64,000 nt of DNA from Sphingobium baderi (GCF_001456115.1 NZ_CP013264.1:2622501-2686500); one strand, 5' to 3'. Counted from the first letter of the stretch, positions 27,996 to 37,203 are shown. Translations and numbers: made by a program. Notes: generated by a model not told the origin, from the sequence alone.

Positions 27996-28421
27996 CGATG
28001 AACTCGTGGAGCGTGTCGAGCAGCCGGTCGATCTCGCTGCCGCTAGCGGGATAGCGGAACATGGGGAGGGCGAAGCTCGCCTCCGTCACGAAGATGTCGC
28101 AGGGCACCGGCTCGAAGGGGAGGCAGGTCGGATCGGCGTTGAGCCCAGAACATGTCCGGCGGGGACATAACGGATCGTGACGCCGCCCAGCCGGAATGGC
28201 TCGCTATAACCGACGGCCGTGTCCCAAGCCGTGCCATGGCGAAGCGCCATGATGGCGAGCGTTTCGCGGGTGGCCCAGACATGGCCGCGCCCCCCTCCGC
28301 GCACATGATGGGCGTGACCGTGCGTGACGGACGCTCTTTCCCGAGGGACGGAAGGATCGATCTATGCACCGGCAGGGCGCACATAGATGCCGGTTGGCCA
28401 AGGTTCGATCCAGTGGGACAT
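27996..28421 (-). pseudogene. Decayed ligase-associated DNA exonuclease (MBL-fold) remnant
   Basis: Reading the minus strand from the ATG at 28421 gives MSHWIEPWPTGIYVRPAGA, then an in-frame TAG at 28364-28362, then IDPSVPRERASVTHGHAHH and VWATRETLAIMALRHGT, then VTIRYVPAGHVLGS. This matches the start of the ligase-associated metallo-beta-lactamase exonucleases. After VLGS the frame breaks; similarity resumes one frame over as ADPTCLPFEPVPCDIFVTEA and SFALPMFRYP, then ends near 27996. The gene thus has a nonsense codon, an internal frameshifting deletion and loss of roughly its last two thirds, and the metal-binding HxHxDH motif reads HGHAHH. No ligase, helicase or phosphoesterase partner genes remain beside it. 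Confidence 0.8.
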
Positions 28422-28483
28422 GAGCCAAGAAGATGGGGAATGGCCCATCGGTTCCACAGGGGTTTCACGGAACCGCAATCCCC

Positions 28484-28512
28484 GCGTCATTTCGCTGACA
28501 TGCCGCTGTCCT
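28484..28512 (+). promoter_or_regulatory. Pho box upstream of btaA (probable PhoB site)
   Basis: Three 7-bp direct repeats spaced by exactly 4 bp: GCGTCAT (28484-28490), CTGACAT (28495-28501) and CTGTCCT (28506-28512). The PhoB consensus is CTGTCAT-N4-CTGTCAT with 11-bp periodicity. The last repeat ends 42 bp before the btaA ATG, a suitable place to substitute for a -35 element. PhoB control of betaine lipid genes is established in other alphaproteobacteria. Confidence 0.7.
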
Positions 28513-28553
28513 AGGGCGCGCTCAGACCCCGCTTGGGAACGGAAAGGCGCAAC

Positions 28554-29777
28554 ATGACATCATCGGCGCATCAACGAGTGACAAAGGCCGCGCACCGGCA
28601 CCGCCATCTTTCAAGGCAGGGATTGCTGGAGCGGGCATTTACCTTCGCCTTTCGCGGGCTGGTCTATGCCCAGATATGGGAAGATCCGATCGTGGATATG
28701 GAGGCGCTGGAGATTATGCCGGACAGCCATGTCGTCACCATCGCGTCGGGCGGCTGCAATGTGTTGAGCTATCTGACGGCCAATCCGGCGAAGATTACGG
28801 CGGTTGACCTCAATACCGCGCATATCGCCCTCAACAGGTTGAAGCTAACGGCGGCGAGAACATTGCCGGATCATGCCAGCTTCCACCGCTTCTTCGCGCA
28901 GGCCGACAGCAGGGATAATGTCACGGCCTACCGCCAGTTTGTTGCGCCGCATCTGGATGAAGCGACGCGCCGTTACTGGGAGGGGCGCGACATCATGGGG
29001 CGGCGGCGGATCGGCGGTTTTGCGCGGGGCATATATAAGCACGGCCTGCTTGGCCGGTTCATTGGCGCGGCGCATCTGCTGGCGCGCCTGCACGGCGTCG
29101 ATCCACGGCGGATGCTGGACGCGCAATCGCGGGACGAGCAGCGCGCGATTTTCGAAGCCGAGCTGGCTCCGGTATTCGACAGGGCTTTCATCCGCTGGCT
29201 TACCAATCAGCCTGCCTCGCTCTTTGGCCTTGGCATTCCGCCCGCGCAGTTCGAGGCGTTGGCCGGGGAGGAGCGGATGAACGGCGTTCTCAAGGCGCGG
29301 CTGGAAAAGCTGGCCTGCGACTTCGACCTGAAGGATAATTATTTCGCGGTGCAGGCGTTCGGACGAGGATATGCCGGGGGTGAAGGGGCGCTGCCGCCTT
29401 ATCTTCAGGCCGCGAACCATGGGTCGATGGTCGAGCGCGTCGACCGGGTCGATGTGCGGCATGTGAACTTCACCGACTTCCTCGCCAGCCAGCCGGCGGC
29501 ATCGGTTGACCGATATGTGCTGCTGGATGCACAGGATTGGATGAACAACGACCAGTTGAACGCGCTCTGGGCGCAGATCGCCCGGACGGCGCGGCCCGGT
29601 GCGCGCGTCCTGTTCCGCACGGCGGGTGAGGCGAGTATCCTGCCGGGCCGCGTCAGCGAAGCCATCCTCTCTCATTGGTCCTATCGCACTCAATCGTCGC
29701 AAGGCTATACGGCGCGCGACCGGTCGGCCATTTACGGCGGCGTGCATCTCTATTGCCTCAAGGGAGACGATACGTGA
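28554..29777 (+). CDS. btaA: S-adenosylmethionine:diacylglycerol 3-amino-3-carboxypropyltransferase (DUF3419)
   Basis: First enzyme of betaine lipid (DGTS) synthesis: it moves the 3-amino-3-carboxypropyl group of SAM onto diacylglycerol to form diacylglyceryl-homoserine. Features of the BtaA/DUF3419 family are FRGLVYAQIWEDPIVDMEAL near the N-terminus, the SAM-binding ITIASGGCNVLSYL-like strand (VVTIASGGCN), AVDLNTAHIALNRLKL, and the C-terminal YVLLDAQDWM and RTAGEASILPGR. GGAAAGG lies 6-7 nt before the ATG at 28554. btaB overlaps the stop (GTGA). A Pho box lies 42 bp upstream, which predicts induction by phosphate starvation. 407 residues. Confidence 0.92.
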   Translation: MTSSAHQRVTKAAHRHRHLSRQGLLERAFTFAFRGLVYAQIWEDPIVDMEALEIMPDSHVVTIASGGCNVLSYLTANPAKITAVDLNTAHIALNRLKLTAARTLPDHASFHRFFAQADSRDNVTAYRQFVAPHLDEATRRYWEGRDIMGRRRIGGFARGIYKHGLLGRFIGAAHLLARLHGVDPRRMLDAQSRDEQRAIFEAELAPVFDRAFIRWLTNQPASLFGLGIPPAQFEALAGEERMNGVLKARLEKLACDFDLKDNYFAVQAFGRGYAGGEGALPPYLQAANHGSMVERVDRVDVRHVNFTDFLASQPAASVDRYVLLDAQDWMNNDQLNALWAQIARTARPGARVLFRTAGEASILPGRVSEAILSHWSYRTQSSQGYTARDRSAIYGGVHLYCLKGDDT

Positions 29778-30421
29778 GCGGGTCGCACGATCGGCTGATG
29801 GACAGCGTCTATCGGCGTCAACGGCATATCTATGATCTCAGCCGCAAATATTATCTGCTGGGGCGCGATAGCCTGATCGCCGATCTTGCGCCGCCGGCGG
29901 GAGGCGCGGTACTGGAAATCGGCTGCGGCACGGGGCGGAACCTGATCGCGGTTGGCAAGACCTGGCCGAAAGCCCGTCTTTATGGCGTCGATATTTCCGA
30001 AGCGATGCTGCAAACCGCGCGCGGTTCCGTGGTCAGGGCGAACATGGCAAGCCGGGTCGTGCTGGCGCAGGGCGATGCCTGCTCCTTCGATGCGGAGGCG
30101 CTGTTTGGCCGCGCGACGTTTGAGCGGGTGTTCATCAGCTACGCCCTGTCGATGATTCCCGATTGGCGTAAGGCGTTGGCCCACGCAGCGCGTCATGTCG
30201 CGCCCGGCGGACGGCTGGAGATCGTCGATTTCGGTCAGCAGGAAGGGTTGCCGAGCGTCTGGCGGCGCGGGCTGTTCGGGTGGCTGGCGCGCTTTCATGT
30301 GTCGCCCCGCGCGGAGCTGCCGACCGCGATCAGGGCATTGGCCGCGGACAGTGGCGGTTTTCCGCACAGCCGGACACTTTATCGCGGCTATGCGGTCAGG
30401 GGCGGGCTTATCCGGGTTTGA
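29774..30421 (+). CDS. btaB: Diacylglyceryl-homoserine N-methyltransferase
   Basis: Second enzyme of DGTS synthesis: trimethylates the homoserine amino group of the BtaA product with three SAM. SAM motif I is VLEIGCGTGRNL, with the family N-terminus SVYRRQRHIYDLSRKYYLLG, an acidic loop YGVDISEAML, and ISYALSMIPDWRKAL. The GTG at 29774 overlaps the btaA stop codon, so translation is coupled; the frame is open further upstream inside btaA but has no family similarity there. 215 residues, the usual length. The context with btaA makes the assignment secure over other small methyltransferases. Confidence 0.92.
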   Translation: MSGSHDRLMDSVYRRQRHIYDLSRKYYLLGRDSLIADLAPPAGGAVLEIGCGTGRNLIAVGKTWPKARLYGVDISEAMLQTARGSVVRANMASRVVLAQGDACSFDAEALFGRATFERVFISYALSMIPDWRKALAHAARHVAPGGRLEIVDFGQQEGLPSVWRRGLFGWLARFHVSPRAELPTAIRALAADSGGFPHSRTLYRGYAVRGGLIRV

Positions 30422-30441
30422 AGAGGTTCCAGGCGGTTTCC

Positions 30442-30463
30442 CGACTTCGCTCGAAACGAACGG
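30442..30463. repeat. Short dispersed repeat, type B copy 1
   Basis: CGACTTCGCTCGAAACGAAC followed by GG. A near-identical 22-mer lies at 49090-49111 (18 of 22 positions shared). Located between convergent btaB and hemA. Confidence 0.6.
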
Positions 30464-30478
30464 CTGTCCGCTTGATCC

Positions 30479-31699
30479 TCAGGCGGCCTTGCGGAATTCC
30501 AGTTCCAGACGATCCCAAATTTCGACCAGCGCATTCACCAGATCGCGCATCATGCCTTCATCATGCGTCGGGCCGGGCGTGAAGCGCAGGCGCTCGGTGC
30601 CGCGCGGCACGGTCGGATAATTGATCGGCTGCACATAGGCGCCATATTCGGCGAGCAATATGTCGCTGATCCGCTTGGCCTTGACCGGATCGCCGACCAT
30701 CAGCGGCACGATATGCGTGACCGACGGCATGACCGGCAGGCCCGCGTCGCGCATCATCTGCTTGAGCTTCGCCGCGGCGGCCTGCTGTCCTTCGCGCTCC
30801 TCGCTCGATTGCTTGAGGTGGCGCACGCTCGCCAGCACACCCGCGACCAGAACCGGCGACAGGGACGTGGTGAAGATGAAGCCGGGCGCATAGCTGCGGA
30901 TGACGTCGACGATCATCTGGTCGGCGGCGATATAGCCGCCCATGACGCCGAACGCCTTGCCCAGCGTGCCTTCGATGATGGTCAGGCGGTTCGCGACTTC
31001 ATCCCGTTCGGAAATGCCGCCGCCGCGCGCACCATACATGCCGACCGCATGAACTTCGTCCAGATAGGTGAGCGCATTGAATTCGTCCGCGAGGTCACAG
31101 ATCGCCGCGATAGGCGCGATGTCGCCGTCCATCGAATAGACGCTTTCGAACGCGATCAGCTTGGGCACGTCGGGATCTTCCGCCGTCAGCAGTTCGCGTA
31201 GATGATCGACGTCGTTATGACGGAAAACGCGCTTTTCGCAGCCTGAATTGCGGATGCCTGCAATCATGGATGCGTGGTTCAATTCATCCGAGAAGATGAT
31301 GCAGCCCGGCAGCAGCTTGGCGAGCGTGGACAGCGTCGCTTCATTCGACACGTAGCCGGAGGTGAAGATCAGCGCGCCTTCCTTGCCGTGCAGATCGGCC
31401 AGCTCGGCTTCAAGGTCGATATGATAATGGGTGTTGCCACCGATATTGCGGGTGCCGCCTGATCCCGCGCCGACATCGTGCAGCGCTTCTTCCATCGCGG
31501 CGACGACCTTGGGATGCTGTCCCATGGAGAGATAATCGTTGGAGCACCAGACGGTGATCGGCTTCGGACCGTTATGGCCATGGAAGCAGCGGGCATTGGG
31601 AAAGGCGCCCCTGTTACGCAGGATGTCGATGAAAACCCGGTAGCGGCCCTCTTCATGGAGCCGGTCGATTGCCTGCGCGAAAATATGCTTGTAGTTCAC
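30479..31699 (-). CDS. hemA: 5-aminolevulinate synthase
   Basis: PLP enzyme that condenses glycine with succinyl-CoA to 5-aminolevulinate, the entry to haem in alphaproteobacteria (C4 pathway); the product also feeds cobalamin. Landmarks are [55 protein letters not shown] and the PLP lysine in [18 protein letters not shown] at 31699 gives the family N-terminus [20 protein letters not shown]; an in-frame ATG at 31726 has no usable spacing to a ribosome-binding site. A TATACT -10 candidate is at 31791-31786. Succinyl-CoA is also the end product of the propionyl-CoA operon in this window. Confidence 0.95.
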   Translation of the reverse strand: MNYKHIFAQAIDRLHEEGRYRVFIDILRNRGAFPNARCFHGHNGPKPITVWCSNDYLSMGQHPKVVAAMEEALHDVGAGSGGTRNIGGNTHYHIDLEAELADLHGKEGALIFTSGYVSNEATLSTLAKLLPGCIIFSDELNHASMIAGIRNSGCEKRVFRHNDVDHLRELLTAEDPDVPKLIAFESVYSMDGDIAPIAAICDLADEFNALTYLDEVHAVGMYGARGGGISERDEVANRLTIIEGTLGKAFGVMGGYIAADQMIVDVIRSYAPGFIFTTSLSPVLVAGVLASVRHLKQSSEEREGQQAAAAKLKQMMRDAGLPVMPSVTHIVPLMVGDPVKAKRISDILLAEYGAYVQPINYPTVPRGTERLRFTPGPTHDEGMMRDLVNALVEIWDRLELEFRKAA

Positions 31700-31796
31700 G
31701 AAAAGCCCTATCCCTTTGGCTCGCATCCTCTCGTTGCGCGCATTTAACCGGTCCGAGCCGTCATTACCAGCGATAACCGTTCGCAAGTATAGTCGG

Positions 31797-31818
31797 AAAA
31801 ACCGATCATCGAAATCGG
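31797..31818 (-). terminator. Intrinsic terminator of murI
   Basis: On the minus strand CCGAT (31818-31814) pairs with ATCGG (31806-31802) around a 7-nt loop, followed by TTTTT (31801-31797). A smaller GGAC/GTCC hairpin with an A5 loop precedes it just after the murI stop. Confidence 0.6.
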
Positions 31819-31828
31819 ACTTTTTGTC

Positions 31829-32632
31829 CTAGAGGGCATCGATCCGTTCAAGACCATATTGGCGCAGCGCATCCTGCAAGGCGTGAACATCGCCGTCCAC
31901 CTGCGTGAACACCGCCGTGCCGGGCGAGGGTGCGGCGGGCCAGGGCTGTTCCTGCGTCAGATAAGCGATTCGCCGGGCGATGCCCTCACCGCCGTGCACG
32001 AAAAGCAGCGGACGGGGCGCTGCGACGGCAAGCTCTGCCTCCACGAGAGGAAAATGCGTGCATGCCAGCACGACGACATCCATCCGATCGCCGCCGGGTT
32101 GGTCCAGCAAACCGGACAGCGCGTCGCGGGCGATGGTGGGATCGAGCGGCTCGCCCCGCAATTTCGCTTCGGCAAGCTGCACCAGCGCCGCAGAGCCGTG
32201 ACGCAGCACCAGGCAATCACTTCCGTGTTCCGCCGCCAGTCGGTCGACATAGGGCTGCCGCACGGTCGCATCCGTGCCGAGCACGCCAAACACCCGGCTT
32301 CTCGATAACAGGGCGGCGGGTTTGATCGCGGGCACGGTGCCGACGACCTGAATATCCAGTGCGGCGCGCACGGCTGACAGGGCGATGGTGGAAGCCGTGT
32401 TGCAGGCGATCACCGCCAGACGGGGGCGGTAGCGTTCCACCAGCCGCCCAAGCAGCGCGGGGACACGCGCGGCGATTTCCGCCTCGCTCTTGGTGCCATA
32501 GGGGAAACCAGCGCTGTCGGCGGCATAGATGACCGGCGCAGTCGGAAGCAGCTCTCTGGCCGGGCCGAGGATGGACAGTCCGCCGACGCCGGAATCGAAG
32601 AACAACAAGGGGGCGGTGGATGCGACCTTCAT
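31829..32632 (-). CDS. murI: Glutamate racemase
   Basis: Cofactor-independent racemase that supplies D-glutamate for peptidoglycan. The two catalytic cysteines are in VIACNTAST and VLACTHFPL, with LLFFDSGVGGLSIL at the N-terminus, YAADSAGFPYG and FGVLGTDATVRQPYV as other family markers. Start at the ATG at 32632 (MKVASTAPLLFFD), 267 residues; the frame is open upstream to an ATG at 32764, but that part is not family-like and overlaps the plsY start. The ribosome-binding site is weak. Divergent from plsY, convergent with nothing; a U-tailed terminator follows. Confidence 0.94.
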   Translation of the reverse strand: MKVASTAPLLFFDSGVGGLSILGPARELLPTAPVIYAADSAGFPYGTKSEAEIAARVPALLGRLVERYRPRLAVIACNTASTIALSAVRAALDIQVVGTVPAIKPAALLSRSRVFGVLGTDATVRQPYVDRLAAEHGSDCLVLRHGSAALVQLAEAKLRGEPLDPTIARDALSGLLDQPGGDRMDVVVLACTHFPLVEAELAVAAPRPLLFVHGGEGIARRIAYLTQEQPWPAAPSPGTAVFTQVDGDVHALQDALRQYGLERIDAL

Positions 32633-32762
32633 GGATGCCCGTATCTCGCCGCCCGCTGGCTGGCTGTCAACCGGGGAGGAAGGCGGGCGGCGGCAACCTT
32701 CGTCATTGCCGGATGCGACGGGAACGCTATGGTCGCGCTCGCAACTCCTGTTCGGTGAGATC

Positions 32763-33362
32763 ATGACAGTTCCCTGGCTCCTTCCTGCTCTCGTCCTGTT
32801 GATCGGTTATCTTCTGGGTTCGATCCCCTTTGGCCTGCTGCTGACGAAAGCGACCGGCGCGGGCGATCTGCGGCAGATCGGATCAGGGAATATCGGGGCG
32901 ACCAATGTGCTGCGGACCGGGCACAAGGGACTGGCGGCGGCGACGCTGCTGCTCGACCTTGCCAAAGGCGCAGCGGCGGTGCTGATCGGCGAATCGCTGG
33001 TCGGTGGGGGCGGCGCGATAGCGGGGGCGATGGCCTTTATCGGGCATTGCTATCCGGTGTGGCTGCGCTTTGCAGGCGGTAAGGGCGTCGCGACCATGAT
33101 GGGCGTGGTGACAGCGCTTTACTGGCCCGCGGGCATCGTGTTTGCGCTGGTGTGGCTGGCCGCGCTGCTGGGCACGCGATGGTCTTCGGTGGGCGGAATG
33201 ACGGCGGCAGTCAGCGCGCCTATTGCGGTGGGGGCGATGGGGCGCTTCGATCTGTTGCCCGTCACGCTGGCGCTGGCGTTGATCGTGCTGTGGCGGCATC
33301 GCGCCAATATCTCGCGCCTCGCAAGCGGGACGGAACCGAAGATCGGGGCGTCCAAAGGGTGA
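32763..33362 (+). CDS. plsY: Glycerol-3-phosphate 1-O-acyltransferase PlsY
   Basis: Inner-membrane enzyme that acylates glycerol-3-phosphate from acyl-phosphate, the first step of phospholipid synthesis. Five hydrophobic helices, with the three conserved PlsY motifs visible: GYLLGSIPFGLLL, GSGNIGATNVLRTGHKG and RFAGGKGVATMMGV. The ATG at 32763 has GGTGAG just upstream. 199 residues is normal. The stop overlaps the dprA GTG start (GTGA). Confidence 0.95.
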   Translation: MTVPWLLPALVLLIGYLLGSIPFGLLLTKATGAGDLRQIGSGNIGATNVLRTGHKGLAAATLLLDLAKGAAAVLIGESLVGGGGAIAGAMAFIGHCYPVWLRFAGGKGVATMMGVVTALYWPAGIVFALVWLAALLGTRWSSVGGMTAAVSAPIAVGAMGRFDLLPVTLALALIVLWRHRANISRLASGTEPKIGASKG

Positions 33363-34441
33363 GCGAACAGGAACGGTTTGACCGTCTGCGCCTGATCCGT
33401 TCGCCCCGGATTGGCCCGGTCAGCTTTCGCCAGCTTATGGCGCGGTTTGGAACGGCGGGTGAAGCGTTGCGCGCGGTGCCCGATCTCGCGGCGCGTGGCG
33501 GCGGCAAGGGACAGGTCGCCGATACGCGGACTGTGGAGGCGGAAATCGCCCGGAGCCGTTCTCTGGGTGCACGCTATCTGCTGATGGGCGATGCCGATTA
33601 TCCCACTCTGCTGGACCAGATGGAGGGCGCGCCGCCCGCCCTGATCGTGAAGGGGGATGTAAGCTTGGCCGTGCGGCAATGTGTCGCGATAGTGGGGGCG
33701 CGTAACGCTTCGGCGGCGGCTTGCCGGTTCGCCCGGACGCTGGCCCAGGAACTGGGGCAGGCGGGCGCGGTGGTCGTTTCGGGGCTGGCGCGGGGCATCG
33801 ATACGGCCGCGCATCAGGGATCGATAGCGAGCGGGACGATCGGGGTGATCGCCAGCGGCATTGACATCGGTTTCCCTCCGGAAAACGCCATGCTTCAGGA
33901 ACAGGTGGCGCAGGACGGCCTGCTCGTCACCGAGCATCCGCCCGGCACCCAGCCGCTCGCCCGTCATTTTCCGGCGCGCAATCGCATCATCGCCGGGCTG
34001 GCGGCGGGAACCGTGGTGGTGGAGGCGGCGCCGAAATCGGGATCGCTCATCACCGCGCGACTGGCGGGAGAGGCGGGGAGGGAGGTCATGGCCGTGCCTG
34101 GATCGCCGCTCGATCCGCGTGCACAGGGCTGCAACCAACTGATCCGCGAGGGCGCGATCCTGATCCAGAATGCGGCTGATGTGATGGAAGCCATCGGCTC
34201 CCTCGACCCGCGCATGGTGCGGCAGGCGCGGATGGATTTTCTTGCCGAGCCGGCAAGCAGCGATGTCACGGAACAAGAGCGTGCCGCCATCGTCATCCTG
34301 TTGGGACCAGCGCCCGCGCCCGTGGATGAGATTGTGCGGCTTTGCGGTCTTGCTCCCTCTGTGGTGCAGACCGTGCTTCTGGAGCTGGAACTGGCCGATC
34401 GTCTGGACCGTCATGCAGGCGGCCGCGTCAGCCTTCGGTGA
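33359..34441 (+). CDS. dprA: DNA-processing protein DprA (Smf)
   Basis: Binds incoming single-stranded DNA and loads RecA during natural transformation; also kept in many non-competent bacteria. An N-terminal SAM-like domain (FDRLRLIRSPRIGPVSFRQL) is followed by the extended Rossmann DprA domain with VAIVGARNASAAACRFA, VVVSGLARGIDTAAHQG, GSLITARLA and VMAVPGSPLDPRAQGCNQLI, and a C-terminal winged-helix DprA domain of about 60 residues. GTG at 33359 overlaps the plsY stop. 360 residues. No competence pilus genes are in the window. Confidence 0.94.
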   Translation: MSEQERFDRLRLIRSPRIGPVSFRQLMARFGTAGEALRAVPDLAARGGGKGQVADTRTVEAEIARSRSLGARYLLMGDADYPTLLDQMEGAPPALIVKGDVSLAVRQCVAIVGARNASAAACRFARTLAQELGQAGAVVVSGLARGIDTAAHQGSIASGTIGVIASGIDIGFPPENAMLQEQVAQDGLLVTEHPPGTQPLARHFPARNRIIAGLAAGTVVVEAAPKSGSLITARLAGEAGREVMAVPGSPLDPRAQGCNQLIREGAILIQNAADVMEAIGSLDPRMVRQARMDFLAEPASSDVTEQERAAIVILLGPAPAPVDEIVRLCGLAPSVVQTVLLELELADRLDRHAGGRVSLR

Positions 34442-34569
34442 TGGCGGGGGAAGAAAGACTTGCTGGCGTTTGAGCAACTTGCCACTTAATCACTCCACCG
34501 CTTGACGGCAGCCGTCGGCGCCTTCCAGACTCGCGCGTATACGTGAGGAACTCCAGAACCGGGGCCATA

Positions 34570-37137
34570 ATGCAGCTAGTTATCGTCGAATCGCCCGCCA
34601 AGGCGAAGACCATCGAGAAATATCTGGGCGGCGATTTCCATGTGCTCGCCAGCTATGGCCATATTCGCGACCTGCCCGCGAAGGACGGGTCGGTGGACCC
34701 GGAAGCCGGCTTTGCGATGAGCTGGGAAAATTATGGCGATAAGGGCAAGCAGCTCAAGGCCATCACGGATCAAGCCAAGAAAGCCGACCGCCTGATCCTG
34801 GCCACCGACCCCGATCGCGAGGGTGAGGCGATAAGCTGGCATGTGCAGGAAGTGCTGCGCGCCAAGAAGGCGCTTCCCGCGAAGGTCGACCGCGTCACCT
34901 TCAACGCCATCACCAAGCAGGCGGTGACGGATGCCATGGCGCATCCCCGCGCCTTGGACGAGGATCTGATCGACGCCTACCGAGCGCGGCGGGCGCTGGA
35001 CTATCTGGTGGGGTTCACGCTGTCGCCGGTGCTCTGGCGCAAGCTGCCCGGCGCGAAATCGGCGGGGCGGGTGCAGTCGGTGGCGCTGCGGTTGGTGGTG
35101 GAGCGTGAGCGCGAAATCGAAACCTTCACGGCTCAAGAATATTGGTCCGTCGCGGCGGAGATGGAGCAGGGCGGGCAGGGTTTCACGGCGCGACTGGTGC
35201 GCTGGCGCGGCGAAAAGATCGAGCGCCTGACCATCGGCAAGGAAGGCGACGCCATGGCCGCGAAGGCGGATGTGGAGGCGGGACGCTTCACCGTTGAGAA
35301 GGTCGAGACGAAGCCGCTCACCCGCAATCCTCCGGCGCCCTTCACCACATCGACGTTGCAGCAGGAAGCGGCGCGCAAGCTGGGCTTTTCCGCCAGCCAC
35401 ACGATGCGGATCGCGCAGCAGCTTTATGAGGACGGCGCGATCACCTATATGCGGACCGACGGCGTGCAGATGGACGGCAGCGCCATTTCCGCAGCGCGCA
35501 AGGCGATAGCGCAACGCTATGACGGCGGTTATCTGCCGGAGAAGCCGCGCCAGTATCAGACTAAGGCCAAGAACGCGCAGGAAGCGCATGAAGCCATCCG
35601 CCCGACCGAATTCGGCCGCGACAAGGTGGGTTCGGGCGATCATGCGCGGCTCTACGACCTGATCTTCAAGCGGGCCTTGGCGAGTCAGATGGCGTCGGCG
35701 CGGATGGAACGCACGACCGTCGATATGGTGGACGGCACGGGGCAACATGCGTTGCGCGCCACGGGGCAGGTGGTGATCTTCCCCGGCTTCCTCGCGCTCT
35801 ATGAGGAAGGCCGCGACGACAGCGAAGATGAGGACGGCAAGCTGCTGCCGCGCATGGCGACGGGCGATGCCCCGGCGAAGAAAAAGGTGATGGCGGAACA
35901 GCATTTCACCCAGCCGCCGCCACGCTATTCCGAAGCGAGTCTGGTCAAGAAGCTGGAGGAGTTGGGGATTGGGCGTCCGTCCACCTATGCCTCGACGCTT
36001 CAGGTGCTCAAGGACCGCGATTATGTGCGTGTCGAGAAGAACCGCTTCTTTGCGGAGGAAAGCGGGCGGCTGGTGACGGCGTTCCTGGAGCGCTTCTTCG
36101 AACGCTATGTGTCCTATGATTTCACGGCGGGCCTTGAGGACGAACTGGACGAGATTTCCGGTGGGCGCGCCCAGTGGCAGGCGGTGCTGGAAGCCTTCTG
36201 GCGCGACTTCAAGCCCAAGACCGCTGAGGTCATGGAGCAGAAGCCGTCCGACATCACGGCGGAGCTGGACAAGTTCCTCGAACCCATGCTGTTCCCCCCG
36301 AAGGCGGACGGCAGCAATCCGCGTGCCTGCCCGATGTGCGATGACGGGCAATTGTCGCTGCGTGGTGGGCGATTCGGGGCGTTCATCGCCTGCTCCAACT
36401 ATCCCGAATGCAAATATACGCGGAAATTCGGGCAACCCGGCGGCGCCAATGGCGGCGAGGACACGGGGCCGGAAGTGCTGGGTCAGCATCCCGAAACAGG
36501 GCAGGATATCGTCCGCAAATCCGGCCGCTTTGGGCCTTATATTGAAATGGGCGAGGGGAAGGAGGCCAAACGCGGCTCCATTCCCAAGGATCTGCCGGAT
36601 GGCGAACTGACGCTGGAGTGGGCCGTGAAACTGCTCAGCCTGCCGCGCGAGATCGGTCTGCATCCTGAAACCGGCAAACCCATTGTCGCCAATATCGGGC
36701 GCTTTGGGCCTTATCTGCTGCATGACGGCAAATATGGCCGCCTGTCCTCCACCGCCGAGATTTTCGAGGTCGGCATGAACAGTGCGGTAGCGAAGCTGGC
36801 CGATGCCGCCAATCGCGGCGGGCGTTCGGCGGGCGGACGGGAACCGCTCAAGGTGCTGGGCAAGCATCCCCGCACCGAGGCGGAGATCAAGCTGATGGCG
36901 GGGCGCTATGGCCCCTATGTCACCGACGGCACCACCAACGCGACCCTGCCCAAGACCATCGAGCAGGATGCGCTGACGCTGGAAGAAGCGGCGCAGTTGA
37001 TCGACACGCGCGCGGCGGCGGCTCCGGCGAAAAAGGGGAAGAAGGCCGCTCCCAAAAAGGCTGCGGCCAAGAAGGCACCCGCCAAGAAGGCACCTGCAAA
37101 GAAAGCTGCGACGAAAAAGGCGACTGCAGCGGAGTGA
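34570..37137 (+). CDS. topA: DNA topoisomerase I
   Basis: Type IA topoisomerase relaxing negative supercoils behind transcription and replication. The Toprim domain begins at LVIVESPAKAKTIEKYL with ATDPDREGEAISWH; the active-site tyrosine is Y293 in ITYMRTDG; SAGRVQSVALR is also present. After the core comes one intact four-cysteine zinc finger (CPMCDDGQ...CSNYPEC), then three topoisomerase C-terminal repeats marked by GRFGPYI, GRFGPYL and GRYGPYV, and a lysine/alanine-rich tail of about 35 residues (KKAPAKKAPAKKAATKKA) like histone H1, expected to bind DNA. ATG at 34570 gives 855 residues. In the 128-bp upstream gap, TTGACG at 34503 overlaps a GACGGC-A-GCCGTC palindrome. Confidence 0.96.
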   Translation: MQLVIVESPAKAKTIEKYLGGDFHVLASYGHIRDLPAKDGSVDPEAGFAMSWENYGDKGKQLKAITDQAKKADRLILATDPDREGEAISWHVQEVLRAKKALPAKVDRVTFNAITKQAVTDAMAHPRALDEDLIDAYRARRALDYLVGFTLSPVLWRKLPGAKSAGRVQSVALRLVVEREREIETFTAQEYWSVAAEMEQGGQGFTARLVRWRGEKIERLTIGKEGDAMAAKADVEAGRFTVEKVETKPLTRNPPAPFTTSTLQQEAARKLGFSASHTMRIAQQLYEDGAITYMRTDGVQMDGSAISAARKAIAQRYDGGYLPEKPRQYQTKAKNAQEAHEAIRPTEFGRDKVGSGDHARLYDLIFKRALASQMASARMERTTVDMVDGTGQHALRATGQVVIFPGFLALYEEGRDDSEDEDGKLLPRMATGDAPAKKKVMAEQHFTQPPPRYSEASLVKKLEELGIGRPSTYASTLQVLKDRDYVRVEKNRFFAEESGRLVTAFLERFFERYVSYDFTAGLEDELDEISGGRAQWQAVLEAFWRDFKPKTAEVMEQKPSDITAELDKFLEPMLFPPKADGSNPRACPMCDDGQLSLRGGRFGAFIACSNYPECKYTRKFGQPGGANGGEDTGPEVLGQHPETGQDIVRKSGRFGPYIEMGEGKEAKRGSIPKDLPDGELTLEWAVKLLSLPREIGLHPETGKPIVANIGRFGPYLLHDGKYGRLSSTAEIFEVGMNSAVAKLADAANRGGRSAGGREPLKVLGKHPRTEAEIKLMAGRYGPYVTDGTTNATLPKTIEQDALTLEEAAQLIDTRAAAAPAKKGKKAAPKKAAAKKAPAKKAPAKKAATKKATAAE

Positions 37138-37203
37138 TCCGCTTCAGCGCCGCTGCTGATTTCAGCCGAACGTTCGCGATTGGTTACGATCGCGAGCCAA
37201 TTG

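Noticed and set aside
28404..28412. GGTTCGATCC resembling a tRNA T-loop
   Set aside because: No cloverleaf can be drawn around it; it is the complement of the SHWIEPWP codons of the exonuclease remnant.
36984..37134. Lysine/alanine repeat region as a separate histone-like gene
   Set aside because: It is in frame with topA and is the expected basic tail of the topoisomerase.
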